From: Dinoroseobacter sp042096155
Lineage (GTDB): Bacteria > Pseudomonadota > Alphaproteobacteria > Rhodobacterales > Rhodobacteraceae
Reading direction: 5' to 3'
DNA length: 11,938 nucleotides
Assembly: GCA_042096155.1 (NCBI GenBank)
Contig: JBELMC010000083.1
Span: 1-11,938 of the forward strand
Shown: positions 1 through 7,634 of the stretch, piece by piece
Position numbering within the stretch: the stretch's first letter is position 1
Layout of the letters: every line of letters begins with the position of its first letter
Made by a program: the position numbers and the translations under genes
The notes under the pieces: model-generated
The model's input: the letters and a program-made list of their open reading frames with translations, nothing else
What the model was told of the DNA's origin: nothing
The model's database searches: none

Positions 1-573
1 TATCGCGATGGTTTGATCGAACTTCAAGACGCCGCCAGTCAAGCCGTTGCAGACCGTATCGATATGGATTGCAATACCGCCGTATTGGACTATTGCGCCG
101 GCGGCGGTGGCAAGGCTTTGACCTTTGCCGCGCGTGGAGCGGCTGTGACCGCCCATGACAGTTCATCCAAAAGAATGAGGGACTTAAGTCTTCGAGCCAA
201 ACGTGCACAGACTCCAATTCGAATAGCAGAGCCTGGCACATTGGACAGCACGGAGCGGTTTGACGTTGTGGTGTGTGACGTACCGTGCTCAGGGAGTGGG
301 ACCTGGCGCCGTACGCCAGATGCAAAATGGTCTTTGACCGAAAGAAATTTGATCGACTTGGTGCAAACCCAACGCGCCATCTGCAAAAGCGCCTTGAGAT
401 ATTCAAAACCAGGCGGCTTGTTTGCCTATGTGACCTGCTCCGTGCTGAACGATGAAAGCACTGCAAATTCAGATTGGATCTCAGATATGTTCCCGCTCAT
501 CCAGGTCGATCGGCTGCAATTGAGGCCAGATGCCAACGGTGACGGCTTTTTTATGTCTCTTTTCAGGACATAA
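1..573 (+). CDS. RsmB/NOP-family 16S rRNA (cytosine-C5) methyltransferase, 3' part
   Basis: The frame is open from base 1, so the gene begins left of the window and only its C-terminal catalytic part (190 residues) is seen. The family uses S-adenosylmethionine to methylate C5 of a cytosine in 16S rRNA (m5C967 in E. coli RsmB). Visible in order: the entry motif GLIELQDAASQ; the SAM-binding motif I around LDYCAGGGGKA (about 88-120); motif IV DVPCSGSGTWRR with its Cys codon at 286-288; and motif VI YVTCS with the putative nucleophile Cys at 436-438. Both cysteines of the RsmB mechanism are therefore present. The glycine-rich form CAGGGGK in place of CAAPGGK is, from memory, common in alphaproteobacterial homologues. 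The stop is TAA at 571-573. The N-terminal NusB-like RNA-binding part, if any, is outside the window, so RsmB itself cannot be separated from near paralogues. Confidence 0.88.
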   Translation, partial: YRDGLIELQDAASQAVADRIDMDCNTAVLDYCAGGGGKALTFAARGAAVTAHDSSSKRMRDLSLRAKRAQTPIRIAEPGTLDSTERFDVVVCDVPCSGSGTWRRTPDAKWSLTERNLIDLVQTQRAICKSALRYSKPGGLFAYVTCSVLNDESTANSDWISDMFPLIQVDRLQLRPDANGDGFFMSLFRT

Positions 574-585
574 GCATTTGCAGTA

Positions 586-600
586 ACAACTTTGGGTTGT
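586..600 (+). other. small stem-loop after the rRNA methyltransferase gene
   Basis: ACAAC (586-590) and GTTGT (596-600) form a 5-bp stem with loop TTTGG, 12 bp past the methyltransferase stop. There is no T-run, so it is at best a weak terminator or may be incidental. Confidence 0.2.
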
Positions 601-612
601 AACTTATTATGT

Positions 613-629
613 GTTAAGGCTGCCTTAAC
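613..629 (+). promoter_or_regulatory. CtrA-type binding box upstream of cckA
   Basis: The sequence GTTAAGGCTGCCTTAAC is a perfect inverted repeat (arms 613-619 and 623-629, centre CTG). It contains TTAA (614-617), exactly 7 bases, then TTAAC (625-629). This is an exact match to the CtrA consensus TTAA-N7-TTAAC known from Caulobacter and used in Rhodobacteraceae. It lies 48 bp upstream of the preferred cckA start, in the only intergenic space available to a cckA promoter. CckA sits at the top of the phosphorelay that activates CtrA, so a feedback loop is the natural reading. Activation versus repression cannot be told from sequence, because I see no convincing -10. Confidence 0.7.
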
Positions 630-665
630 TGAAATCATGCCAAACCGGTGAGACGACATTCAGTC

Positions 666-673
666 AAGGGGGA
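666..673 (+). promoter_or_regulatory. ribosome binding site deciding the cckA start
   Basis: AAGGGGGA lies 4 bp before GTG 678 and inside the coding sequence that would result from GTG 648. It is the reason for preferring the shorter protein. Confidence 0.65.
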
Positions 674-677
674 CGCC

Positions 678-3011
678 GTGTCCAATCAGATCAGCCTATC
701 ACCTCCGCTTGTGCGAACGGCCGAAGCGCTGTCTTCACGGGCTCAGCATTTGCTTTGGGCTGCGGCAATTGTTGGCTTGATGGCTGCCTTGACTGACCAG
801 TACGTTTTGCGAATGATACTGATCGCGGCGTCCGCGACGCTGGTCATCTTGGTCATACTCATATGGGGATTATCGCAATTTTCAAACCATAAAAGAAGCC
901 ATAATGATTTAATTTTATTAGATTTTTTAGCGGATGATACGGCACCAAGCTTTGTCTTGGCCTGGGATCACAGCTTGATCTGGGCCAATGCAGCAGCCCA
1001 AACGGCGTTTCCTGATGCGGTAAAAATCGGCATCTCGCGCGCGCTGCAAAGCCTGATGATGTCCCCATCGGAGGTGCTCAGACGGTTACAGTCGCGCCTG
1101 GGCAGCAAGGATTTGGTGGTGGAAGACATCGTGGTTCGACGTGGCCATGCACGCGCTGTGTTGCGCAAGTTATCCGGCAATCAATTGTTATTTCGGCTTG
1201 AGCATTTGGTGGAGCGACATAGTGATTCCCACTCCACAACTCATATTCCATTAATGACGATCAGTGCAAAAGGCACGATCTTATCGATGAATGAGCCAAT
1301 GCGCTTGCTGCTAGGGGACCGCATGCGCCATATTGATCGCGTCTTCGACAAGCCCTTGGGACCGCAGGGGGCGATTATGTCGTTGTCTCCTGTCGACCGT
1401 GATAAAGAAGACGTTCGTGTGTACCACGCCCCCCTCCAAGGCGAGCGGCGGGAAATTGCTTGCCTACCGCTGCAACCGCACGAGGTCATCGTTGCACAAC
1501 CCGCGTCTCACAATGCATATCTTGACCATCTCCCTGTCGCTTTGGTGACACTTGGCGAGAAAGGAAAAATTATTTCAGCAAATGATGCTGCCAAAACGCT
1601 TCTTCACATTCATCCGAAAGAAACCGACGTGATGTTTGCCGAAGTCGTTACGGGTTTGGGGCGGTCGGTCCAGGGCTGGATCGAAGACGCGCTTGAAGCG
1701 CCGGCTCCTCCTCAGGCTGAAGTCCTTCGCATACAGCGCGGCGAAGAAGAAAGCTTTACCCAAGTCACATTTACCCAATCCACCGATGGATCACGCGACA
1801 CATTACTGGCTGTTTTGCACGACGCAACCGAGCTCAAGACCCTTGAAGCTCAGTTCGTACAGGGACAAAAAATGCAGGCAATTGGACAACTTGCAGGTGG
1901 CGTCGCACATGATTTTAACAACTTACTCACCGCGATTTCAGGTCACTGCGACCTGCTTTTACTGCGCCATGATCCAGGTGACACGGACTACGCGGACCTT
2001 GTTCAAATAAACCAAAATGCCAACCGAGCGGCCAGTCTCGTTGGCCAACTTCTCGCATTCTCGCGCAAACAGACCCTGCTGCCCGAGATCATTGATCTCC
2101 GAGATGCTCTGGCCGATCTGACCCATCTGCTCAATCGCTTGGTCGGTGAAACCATCACGTTGTCGCTTTTCCATGATCCGGACCTCCCAGCTATTCGGGC
2201 AGACAAAAGACAGCTCGAGCAAGTCGTAATGAATCTGGTGGTGAATGCACGGGATGCGATGCCCGAAGGCGGTGAGATCAGCTTAGAGACCCGGCGTACA
2301 TTGTTGACGGACCCGTTACAAAAGGGCCGCGCGACCGTCCCGGCAGGCGAATACGCAGTGGTCATGATCCGCGATCAAGGCACCGGCATTGAACTGGACA
2401 CGTTGAATAAGGTCTTCGAACCATTCTTCACGACAAAAGGTATCGGCGAGGGGACGGGGCTCGGCCTATCGACAGCGTACGGAATAATCAAACAATCAGG
2501 GGGATATATCTTCATCGACAGCATTGTCGGTCAGGGGACGGAATTTTCGATTTATTTGCCTGCCTATCACGGCGTGGGTATGGAGGATGATCTAAAATCG
2601 ACGCAATCGGGCTCCTTAGTGGGGGATTCGAATGTACCAGATGACGGAGTCATCCTGCTTGTTGAAGATGAAGCTCCGGTCAGAGCATTTGCCGCGCGTG
2701 CCTTGCGGCTGCGGGGGTATACTGTCCTTGAAGCCGCCTCTGGAGAAGAAGCTCTAAGCACCTTAGAGAACGAGGCCCTGCAGGTTGATCTGTTTGTAAC
2801 CGATGTGATTATGCCCGGCCTTGACGGACCAAGCTGGGTTAAGGCCGCGCGACAACTTCGACCAGAGACGAAAGCTGTTTTTGTGTCAGGCTATGCAGAA
2901 GATTTTCTGACTGACGATCAATCATCGATGGACAATTCGGTTTTTCTGCCCAAGCCATTTTCGTTACAGCAGCTGACGGACACGGTTCGGGCACAATTTC
3001 GTCTACAATAA
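678..3011 (+). CDS. cckA: CckA hybrid sensor histidine kinase
   Basis: Membrane-bound hybrid kinase that in alphaproteobacteria passes phosphate through ChpT to CtrA. I take GTG at 678 (777 aa) because AAGGGGGA at 666-673 is well spaced from it; GTG at 648 would add 10 residues without a good ribosome site. Two hydrophobic segments fall at about residues 16-32 and 37-56, followed by weak PAS-like regions (about 80-110, 193-215, 283-330). The HisKA motif GGVAHDFNNLLTA carries the phospho-accepting His411. The ATPase domain has the N box NLVVNARDAM (about 519-528), DQGTGI from Asp566, FEPFFTTK, and GEGTGLGLS. The C-terminal receiver (about 656-775) has acidic residues at 663-665, the phospho-acceptor Asp709 in VTDVIMPG, and Lys759 in LPKPF. 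All catalytic residues are present. Domain order and the HDFNNLL signature fit CckA rather than a generic hybrid kinase. Confidence 0.92.
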   Translation: MSNQISLSPPLVRTAEALSSRAQHLLWAAAIVGLMAALTDQYVLRMILIAASATLVILVILIWGLSQFSNHKRSHNDLILLDFLADDTAPSFVLAWDHSLIWANAAAQTAFPDAVKIGISRALQSLMMSPSEVLRRLQSRLGSKDLVVEDIVVRRGHARAVLRKLSGNQLLFRLEHLVERHSDSHSTTHIPLMTISAKGTILSMNEPMRLLLGDRMRHIDRVFDKPLGPQGAIMSLSPVDRDKEDVRVYHAPLQGERREIACLPLQPHEVIVAQPASHNAYLDHLPVALVTLGEKGKIISANDAAKTLLHIHPKETDVMFAEVVTGLGRSVQGWIEDALEAPAPPQAEVLRIQRGEEESFTQVTFTQSTDGSRDTLLAVLHDATELKTLEAQFVQGQKMQAIGQLAGGVAHDFNNLLTAISGHCDLLLLRHDPGDTDYADLVQINQNANRAASLVGQLLAFSRKQTLLPEIIDLRDALADLTHLLNRLVGETITLSLFHDPDLPAIRADKRQLEQVVMNLVVNARDAMPEGGEISLETRRTLLTDPLQKGRATVPAGEYAVVMIRDQGTGIELDTLNKVFEPFFTTKGIGEGTGLGLSTAYGIIKQSGGYIFIDSIVGQGTEFSIYLPAYHGVGMEDDLKSTQSGSLVGDSNVPDDGVILLVEDEAPVRAFAARALRLRGYTVLEAASGEEALSTLENEALQVDLFVTDVIMPGLDGPSWVKAARQLRPETKAVFVSGYAEDFLTDDQSSMDNSVFLPKPFSLQQLTDTVRAQFRLQ

Positions 3012-3038
3012 AACTTTTTCGCGATTTGGTGGCGTTTG

Positions 3039-3054
3039 GTAAGGATCTCTTAAC
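3039..3054 (+). promoter_or_regulatory. degenerate CtrA-like site upstream of recA
   Basis: GTAA (3039-3042), 7 bases, then TTAAC (3050-3054): one mismatch from TTAA-N7-TTAAC. It overlaps a potential hairpin (3043-3062) and lies 135 bp before the recA start. Half-sites of this kind occur by chance, so the support is modest. Confidence 0.3.
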
Positions 3055-3062
3055 CAAGATCC
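3043..3062 (+). other. stem-loop between cckA and recA
   Basis: GGATCT (3043-3048) pairs with AGATCC (3057-3062) around an 8-base loop, 31 bp past the cckA stop. There is no T-run, so it is not a typical intrinsic terminator. It could be a weak 3' end structure for cckA mRNA, or incidental. Confidence 0.25.
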
Positions 3063-3077
3063 GTTGATACTGCGATG

Positions 3078-3092
3078 ACAACAAATTGTTGT
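3078..3092 (+). promoter_or_regulatory. perfect 7-bp-arm palindrome in the recA upstream region
   Basis: ACAACAA (3078-3084) and TTGTTGT (3086-3092) form a perfect inverted repeat around a single A. It lies 31 bp upstream of the SOS box. It has the shape of a dimeric regulator's operator, but no regulator is evident and AT-rich palindromes of this size can be fortuitous. Confidence 0.3.
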
Positions 3093-3118
3093 AATGGTCT
3101 GTATTTGATCGTAACACG

Positions 3119-3124
3119 TATAAG
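3119..3124 (+). promoter_or_regulatory. possible -10 element of the recA promoter
   Basis: TATAAG resembles a sigma-70-type -10 hexamer and its last base is the first base of the LexA box, a layout that would let LexA block polymerase. No clear -35 (TTGACA-like) is found 16-18 bp upstream, so the assignment is tentative. Confidence 0.3.
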
Positions 3125-3138
3125 AACGGAACATGAAC
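3124..3138 (+). promoter_or_regulatory. LexA (SOS) box of recA
   Basis: GAAC (3124-3127), 7 bases, GAAC (3135-3138) is an exact match to the alphaproteobacterial SOS box (GAAC-N7-GAAC / GTTC-N7-GTTC). It lies 50 bp before the recA ATG, where LexA repression of recA is expected. A third GAAC at 3129-3132 sits inside the spacer; only the outer pair has the consensus spacing. Confidence 0.85.
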
Positions 3139-3188
3139 AAGTGCAGCATTGCCGCGACAGCACCTGTCTGACATAAGAAGGAAAACCT

Positions 3189-4253
3189 ATGGCATCAGCG
3201 AGTCTTTTGGACGTGAACGATAAACGCAGCACTGACAAACAAAAGGCGCTCGATAGCGCTTTGGCCCAAATAGAACGACAGTTTGGCAAGGGCTCAATCA
3301 TGAAATTGGGCGATGGTGCAATTCAAGAGATCGAGTCGACTTCGACGGGTTCGCTTGGCCTGGATATCGCGCTGGGGATCGGCGGATTGCCCAAAGGGCG
3401 TATTGTAGAGATCTATGGTCCGGAATCGTCTGGCAAAACAACGTTAACGCTTCACTGCGTCGCCGAAGAACAAAAAAAAGGCGGCGTTTGTGCTTTTGTG
3501 GATGCCGAACACGCACTGGATCCACAATACGCGCGCCGTTTGGGTGTGAACTTAGACGACTTATTGATCAGCCAGCCAGATACTGGTGAACAAGCGCTGG
3601 AAATCACCGATACCCTGGTGCGGTCGGGCGCCGTAAATCTTGTGGTTGTTGACTCGGTGGCAGCTTTGACCCCGAAATCCGAGTTGGAAGGTGACATGGG
3701 CGATAGCTCTGTCGGCGTGCATGCGCGATTGATGAGCCAAGCGATGCGAAAGCTGACGGGTTCTATCGCCAAATCCAATTGTATGGTTATTTTTATCAAC
3801 CAAATCCGGATGAAAATCGGGGTGATGTTCGGCTCTCCAGAGACGACGACCGGCGGAAATGCGCTTAAGTTTTATTCTTCTGTCCGGCTCGATATTCGGC
3901 GTATCGGGGCGCTCAAGGATCGCGACGAAGTTGTCGGCAATCAAACGCGGGTCAAAGTCGTTAAGAATAAAGTCGCCCCTCCATTCAAGCAGGTTGAGTT
4001 CGACATCATGTATGGCGAAGGCATCTCGAAAATGGGTGAACTTCTCGATCTTGGTGTCAAGGCTGGTGTGGTCGAAAAATCGGGGTCATGGTTTTCCTAT
4101 GGCGATGAACGGATTGGCCAGGGCCGCGAAAACGCAAAAAACTATCTGCGCGAGCACAGTCGCATCGCACTGGAAATCGAAGACAAAATTCGAGCGGCAC
4201 ATGGTCTGGACTTTGAGATGCCTCCAAATGAAGACGAGGTGGTCGACAGTTAA
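3189..4253 (+). CDS. recA: RecA recombinase
   Basis: Cytoplasmic ATP-dependent strand-exchange protein that also stimulates LexA self-cleavage in the SOS response. The product is 354 aa, close to E. coli RecA (353 aa). The Walker A motif GPESSGKT spans residues 77-84 with Lys83; Walker B is seen as LVVVDSVAAL; the loop-L2 region follows NQIRMKIGVMFGSPETTTGG; and the RecA signature ALKFYSSVRLDIRR is intact. The C terminus is acidic (PPNEDEVVD), as usual for the regulatory tail. ATG 3189 is preceded by AAGGA (3178-3182) at 6-bp spacing. The gene stands alone between the LexA-controlled promoter and a strong terminator, so it is probably monocistronic and DNA-damage inducible. Confidence 0.98.
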   Translation: MASASLLDVNDKRSTDKQKALDSALAQIERQFGKGSIMKLGDGAIQEIESTSTGSLGLDIALGIGGLPKGRIVEIYGPESSGKTTLTLHCVAEEQKKGGVCAFVDAEHALDPQYARRLGVNLDDLLISQPDTGEQALEITDTLVRSGAVNLVVVDSVAALTPKSELEGDMGDSSVGVHARLMSQAMRKLTGSIAKSNCMVIFINQIRMKIGVMFGSPETTTGGNALKFYSSVRLDIRRIGALKDRDEVVGNQTRVKVVKNKVAPPFKQVEFDIMYGEGISKMGELLDLGVKAGVVEKSGSWFSYGDERIGQGRENAKNYLREHSRIALEIEDKIRAAHGLDFEMPPNEDEVVDS

Positions 4254-4270
4254 ACCAACTATATGCCAAG

Positions 4271-4297
4271 AACGCCTCCGAATACCGGAGGCGTTTT
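4271..4297 (+). terminator. intrinsic terminator of recA
   Basis: AACGCCTCCG (4271-4280) and CGGAGGCGTT (4286-4295) form a perfect 10-bp stem with loop AATAC, and the run TTTT (4294-4297) ends it. It starts 17 bp past the recA stop and separates recA from alaS. Confidence 0.88.
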
Positions 4298-4391
4298 GCT
4301 GAGATAGAAGATCGTCTGTCGCGCAGGCATGGACACCACCTCGTTGCACGGCTACATCCGCTGGAATACGCGCAAAGCCAAGAGGGCCTCC

Positions 4392-7052
4392 ATGCAAAGC
4401 CTCAACGAAATACGCTCGACATTTCTGAGCTACTTTAATGAACAGGGCCACACCATTGTGGACAGTTCACCGCTTGTACCGCGCAATGATCCCACACTTA
4501 TGTTTACCAACGCAGGTATGGTGCAGTTCAAGAACGTTTTTACCGGATTGGAACATCGCGATTATTCGCGCGCCGTCACCAGCCAGAAATGTGTTCGCGC
4601 AGGCGGAAAGCACAACGATCTCGACAATGTTGGGTATACAGCAAGACACCACACATTCTTTGAAATGCTGGGAAATTTCAGCTTTGGCGATTATTTTAAG
4701 GATGAGGCTATTGCCTTTGCCTGGAGCTTGATCACCAAAGAATTGGGGATCAACAAAGACAGGCTGATTGTCACGGTTTACCATACCGACGACGCCGCGG
4801 CCGAGATTTGGAAAAAAGTCGCGGGTCTCGATGATCATCGCATTATTCGCATTCCAACAAATGATAATTTTTGGATGATGGGTCCGACCGGGCCATGTGG
4901 ACCATGCACTGAAATTTTCTACGACCACGGCGATCACATTTGGGGTGGACCACCTGGATCGGCCGAGGAGGACGGCGATCGATTCATAGAGATCTGGAAC
5001 CTCGTCTTTATGCAATTCGAACAGCAAGACGACGGATCGCAGATCCCTCTTCCGAAGCCGTCGATCGATACCGGTATGGGATTGGAGCGGATTGGCGCGC
5101 TGCTTCAGGGCAGCTACGATAATTATGACACCGATCTGTTTAAAGCGTTAATCGAAGCCTCGGCCCATGTGACCAATGTGGATCCATATGGCGACAAAAA
5201 CGTCCATCACCGGGTGATTGCGGATCATCTGCGTTCAACCTCATTTTTGATTGCCGATGGCGTGATGCCGTCGAATGAAGGACGAGGCTATGTTCTAAGG
5301 CGCATTATGCGCCGGGCGATGCGCCATGCACATCTTTTAGGTGCGCAAGATCCTGTCATGCATAAACTGGTCCCGGCACTTGTTGCGCAAATGGGACAAG
5401 CTTTTCCCGAACTCGGGACAGCCCAAGCACTGATCGAAGAAACGCTGCGGTTGGAGGAGACTCGGTTCAAGCAAACATTGGATCGTGGCTTGAAGTTACT
5501 GGATGACGAGCTGGACCGCCTTAGTGATGGTGTCGACCTGCCAGGAGAGGCGGCATTTAAGCTGTACGACACATATGGCTTTCCATTGGATCTGACCCAA
5601 GACGCCCTACGCGAAAAAGGCCGCGCCGTCGACACTGCAGGTTTTGATGCGGCGATGGCTGAGCAAAAAGCAAAAGCCCGCGCAGCTTGGAGCGGATCCG
5701 GCGAGACCGCCGATGCCGCTATTTGGTTTGAATTGGCCGATCAGCATGGCCCAACCGAATTTCTGGGCTATGACACGGAAACGGCCGAAGGGCAGATTTT
5801 GGCGTTGGTGCGCGATGGCACGGCAGGCGATGTCGCCAAAACAGGCCAGACCATGACGATTTTGGTCAACCAGACCCCATTTTACGCGGAATCGGGCGGT
5901 CAGGTTGGCGACCAAGGGGCGCTTAAGACGGACACAGGTCACGCAACGATCATCGACACACGCAAGGCTGAGGGGCTTTTTTTGCACATTGCCGAGGTGA
6001 TAGAGGGCCAGATCGCAACTGGACAGGGCGCCGAGTTGGTGGTTGACCACGCCCGGCGCAGTTCCATCCGGGCCAATCATTCCGCAACGCACTTGCTGCA
6101 TGAAGCTTTGCGCGAAACCCTTGGCGGGCATGTCGCGCAGCGTGGCTCCCTGAATGCACCGGATCGCTTACGGTTTGATTTCAGTCACGCCAAGGCGTTA
6201 AGCCCAGAGGAGCTTGCACGGGTCGAGGCGGATGTGAATGCGTATATCCGACAAAATGGTCCCGTTGAAACACGGATCATGACGCCGGCTGAGGCGCGTG
6301 GCCTCGGGGCGCAGGCGCTATTTGGTGAGAAATATGGCGACGAAGTGCGCGTGGTGTCGATGGGAAGACGCGAAAAATCGGGCAAAGGGCGTGATGGCAA
6401 CACCTATTCGCTAGAGCTTTGCGGTGGCACGCATGTTGGCCGGACGGGCGAAATCGGCATGTTTGTCACACTTGGCGAAACAGCGTCCAGTTCCGGTGTG
6501 CGCCGGATCGAAGCCTTGACCGGACAAGCCGCCTTTGCGTATCTTTCACAGCAGGATCAACGGCTTGCCGAGGTCTCTTTGACATTGAAGGCGCAGCCCG
6601 CAGATGTGTTGGAACGGGTCAAGGGCCTTCTGAACGAGCGAAAGGCACTGTTGAATGAAGTTGCCACGTTACGACGGGAGCGTGCATTGTCCGGCGGCGA
6701 CCAGCGGCATGCGGATCCGAGCCTTGACATCAATGGCGTGTCGTTTGTTGCGCAAGTGGTCAGGGGCGTTTCGGGCAAGGACCTGCCCGCTTTGATTGAC
6801 ACTCAAAAAGAAAAACTCGGCTCTGGTGCCGTTTTGTTGATCGCAGACACAGGCTCGAAGGCCGCTGTGGCTGCTGGAGTTACAAATGATTTGACCGGCA
6901 AGATTTCGGCTGTTGACCTTGTGAAGGTGGCCGTTGCCGCGTTGGGGGGCAAAGGCGGCGGTGGTCGCCCGGACATGGCGCAGGGCGGTGGCGCATCGGT
7001 AAAACATGCAGACGCGGCGATCGCAGCTGCCCAAGAGCTTTTGAAAGGATAA
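4392..7052 (+). CDS. alaS: alanine--tRNA ligase
   Basis: Class II aminoacyl-tRNA synthetase that charges tRNA-Ala and clears mis-charged Ser/Gly. ATG 4392 (886 aa; E. coli 876 aa) is preferred because the protein then begins MQSLNEIRSTFL as family members do, with AAGAGGG at 4380-4386 upstream; an in-frame ATG at 4329 would add 21 basic residues. The catalytic N-terminal domain shows PRNDPTLMFTNAGM, TSQKCVRAGGKHNDL, HHTFFEMLGNFSFGDYF and motif 3 GMGLERI. The editing domain has the zinc ligands HSATH (His563, His567) and CGGTH (Cys677, His681), matching the E. coli ligands H564, H568, C666 and H670 in order. The C-Ala domain ends with a glycine-rich segment (GGKGGGGRPDMAQGGG). All parts are intact. 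The DUF1330 gene follows after 5 bp. Confidence 0.97.
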   Translation: MQSLNEIRSTFLSYFNEQGHTIVDSSPLVPRNDPTLMFTNAGMVQFKNVFTGLEHRDYSRAVTSQKCVRAGGKHNDLDNVGYTARHHTFFEMLGNFSFGDYFKDEAIAFAWSLITKELGINKDRLIVTVYHTDDAAAEIWKKVAGLDDHRIIRIPTNDNFWMMGPTGPCGPCTEIFYDHGDHIWGGPPGSAEEDGDRFIEIWNLVFMQFEQQDDGSQIPLPKPSIDTGMGLERIGALLQGSYDNYDTDLFKALIEASAHVTNVDPYGDKNVHHRVIADHLRSTSFLIADGVMPSNEGRGYVLRRIMRRAMRHAHLLGAQDPVMHKLVPALVAQMGQAFPELGTAQALIEETLRLEETRFKQTLDRGLKLLDDELDRLSDGVDLPGEAAFKLYDTYGFPLDLTQDALREKGRAVDTAGFDAAMAEQKAKARAAWSGSGETADAAIWFELADQHGPTEFLGYDTETAEGQILALVRDGTAGDVAKTGQTMTILVNQTPFYAESGGQVGDQGALKTDTGHATIIDTRKAEGLFLHIAEVIEGQIATGQGAELVVDHARRSSIRANHSATHLLHEALRETLGGHVAQRGSLNAPDRLRFDFSHAKALSPEELARVEADVNAYIRQNGPVETRIMTPAEARGLGAQALFGEKYGDEVRVVSMGRREKSGKGRDGNTYSLELCGGTHVGRTGEIGMFVTLGETASSSGVRRIEALTGQAAFAYLSQQDQRLAEVSLTLKAQPADVLERVKGLLNERKALLNEVATLRRERALSGGDQRHADPSLDINGVSFVAQVVRGVSGKDLPALIDTQKEKLGSGAVLLIADTGSKAAVAAGVTNDLTGKISAVDLVKVAVAALGGKGGGGRPDMAQGGGASVKHADAAIAAAQELLKG

Positions 7053-7057
7053 CTCAG

Positions 7058-7354
7058 ATGGCGGCTTTTTGGATTGCCCATGTGACCGTGTCGGATGAAA
7101 CGGCCTATGCGAAATATGCGGCTTTGGCGACCAAAGCAATTTCTGAATATGGCGGTGAGTTTTTGGCTCGAGGCGGCCGCGCTGTCCAGATGGAAGGTCG
7201 CGCCCATCCACGCAACGTTGTGACCAAGTTTCCCAGTGTCGAAACGGCTGTTGCGTGTTATCACTCTCCGACTTACCAAGATGCACTTAGCTATGCCAAA
7301 GGTGCATCGGAGCGGGACCTTGTGATTGTCGAGGCGCTTCCCGGATTTGAGTAA
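7058..7354 (+). CDS. DUF1330 family small protein
   Basis: A 98-residue cytoplasmic protein with no signal peptide or membrane segment. It resembles DUF1330, small proteins with a dimeric ferredoxin-like alpha/beta barrel: an N-terminal strand AFWIAHVTV, helix ETAYAKYAALATKAI, the GGEFLARGG turn, the conserved RNVVTKFPS segment, a helix with YHSPTYQDAL, and a final strand DLVIVEAL. The family has no firmly established reaction. The start ATG 7058 follows the alaS stop by 5 bp and its ribosome site AAAGGA (7044-7049) lies across the end of alaS, so it is almost certainly translated from the alaS mRNA. That proximity does not by itself imply a tRNA-related role. Confidence 0.85.
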   Translation: MAAFWIAHVTVSDETAYAKYAALATKAISEYGGEFLARGGRAVQMEGRAHPRNVVTKFPSVETAVACYHSPTYQDALSYAKGASERDLVIVEALPGFE

Positions 7355-7374
7355 CGTTCTGACGAGCACCAAGA

Positions 7375-7412
7375 CAGTTTGGAGCAGCCCCCCGTAAATG
7401 CTCCCCCAACTG
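7375..7412 (+). terminator. possible imperfect terminator or stem-loop after DUF1330
   Basis: CAGTT (7375-7379) pairs with AACTG (7408-7412), and GGAGCA (7381-7386) pairs with TGCTCC (7399-7404), separated by a small asymmetric internal loop. It begins 20 bp past the DUF1330 stop. No T-run follows, so it may be a factor-dependent end or a processed 3' end rather than a classical terminator. Confidence 0.35.
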
Positions 7413-7460
7413 AAATAGATTGTCTGTGAATTTGGGCCAATATCCAGGGCCTGCTGACGT

Positions 7461-7634
7461 TCATCGACGTTGGATAAATGTTGCTGCGCGTGAGCTGATT
7501 GCGGCGAAGCCCTGATCTGTTTTGTAGGAGTGCATCATGATGCCCCCGTTTTCGTCGAGCTTCCCAAAGGAAAACGTTTCCGTTTATTCATAAGGCATAC
7601 CCAGACCGTCCGTCGTCATGTAATCCGTCGTCAT
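7461..7634 (-). pseudogene. possible decayed short coding remnant, unrecognised
   Basis: Reading the - strand from ATG at 7634 gives a 57-codon frame to TGA at 7461-7463, interrupted by TAA at 7584-7586. The part after the internal stop reads TETFSFGKLDENGGIMMHS and onward, with a composition that looks protein-like, but I cannot name a family. The first ten codons hold the 15-bp tandem repeat as a duplicated MTTD-type pentapeptide. The opposite strand also has a short open frame here, so coding origin is uncertain. Confidence 0.22.

Noticed and set aside
6669..7286. Long - strand open frames (up to 205 codons) over the end of alaS and DUF1330
   Set aside because: They lie antisense to intact conserved genes, have no family-like motifs and are typical by-products of GC-rich coding DNA.
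7569..7581. GGAAA-ACG-TTTCC near-palindrome resembling a LacI-type operator
   Set aside because: It lies in the decayed gap with no promoter or gene start nearby, and one extra base breaks the symmetry.
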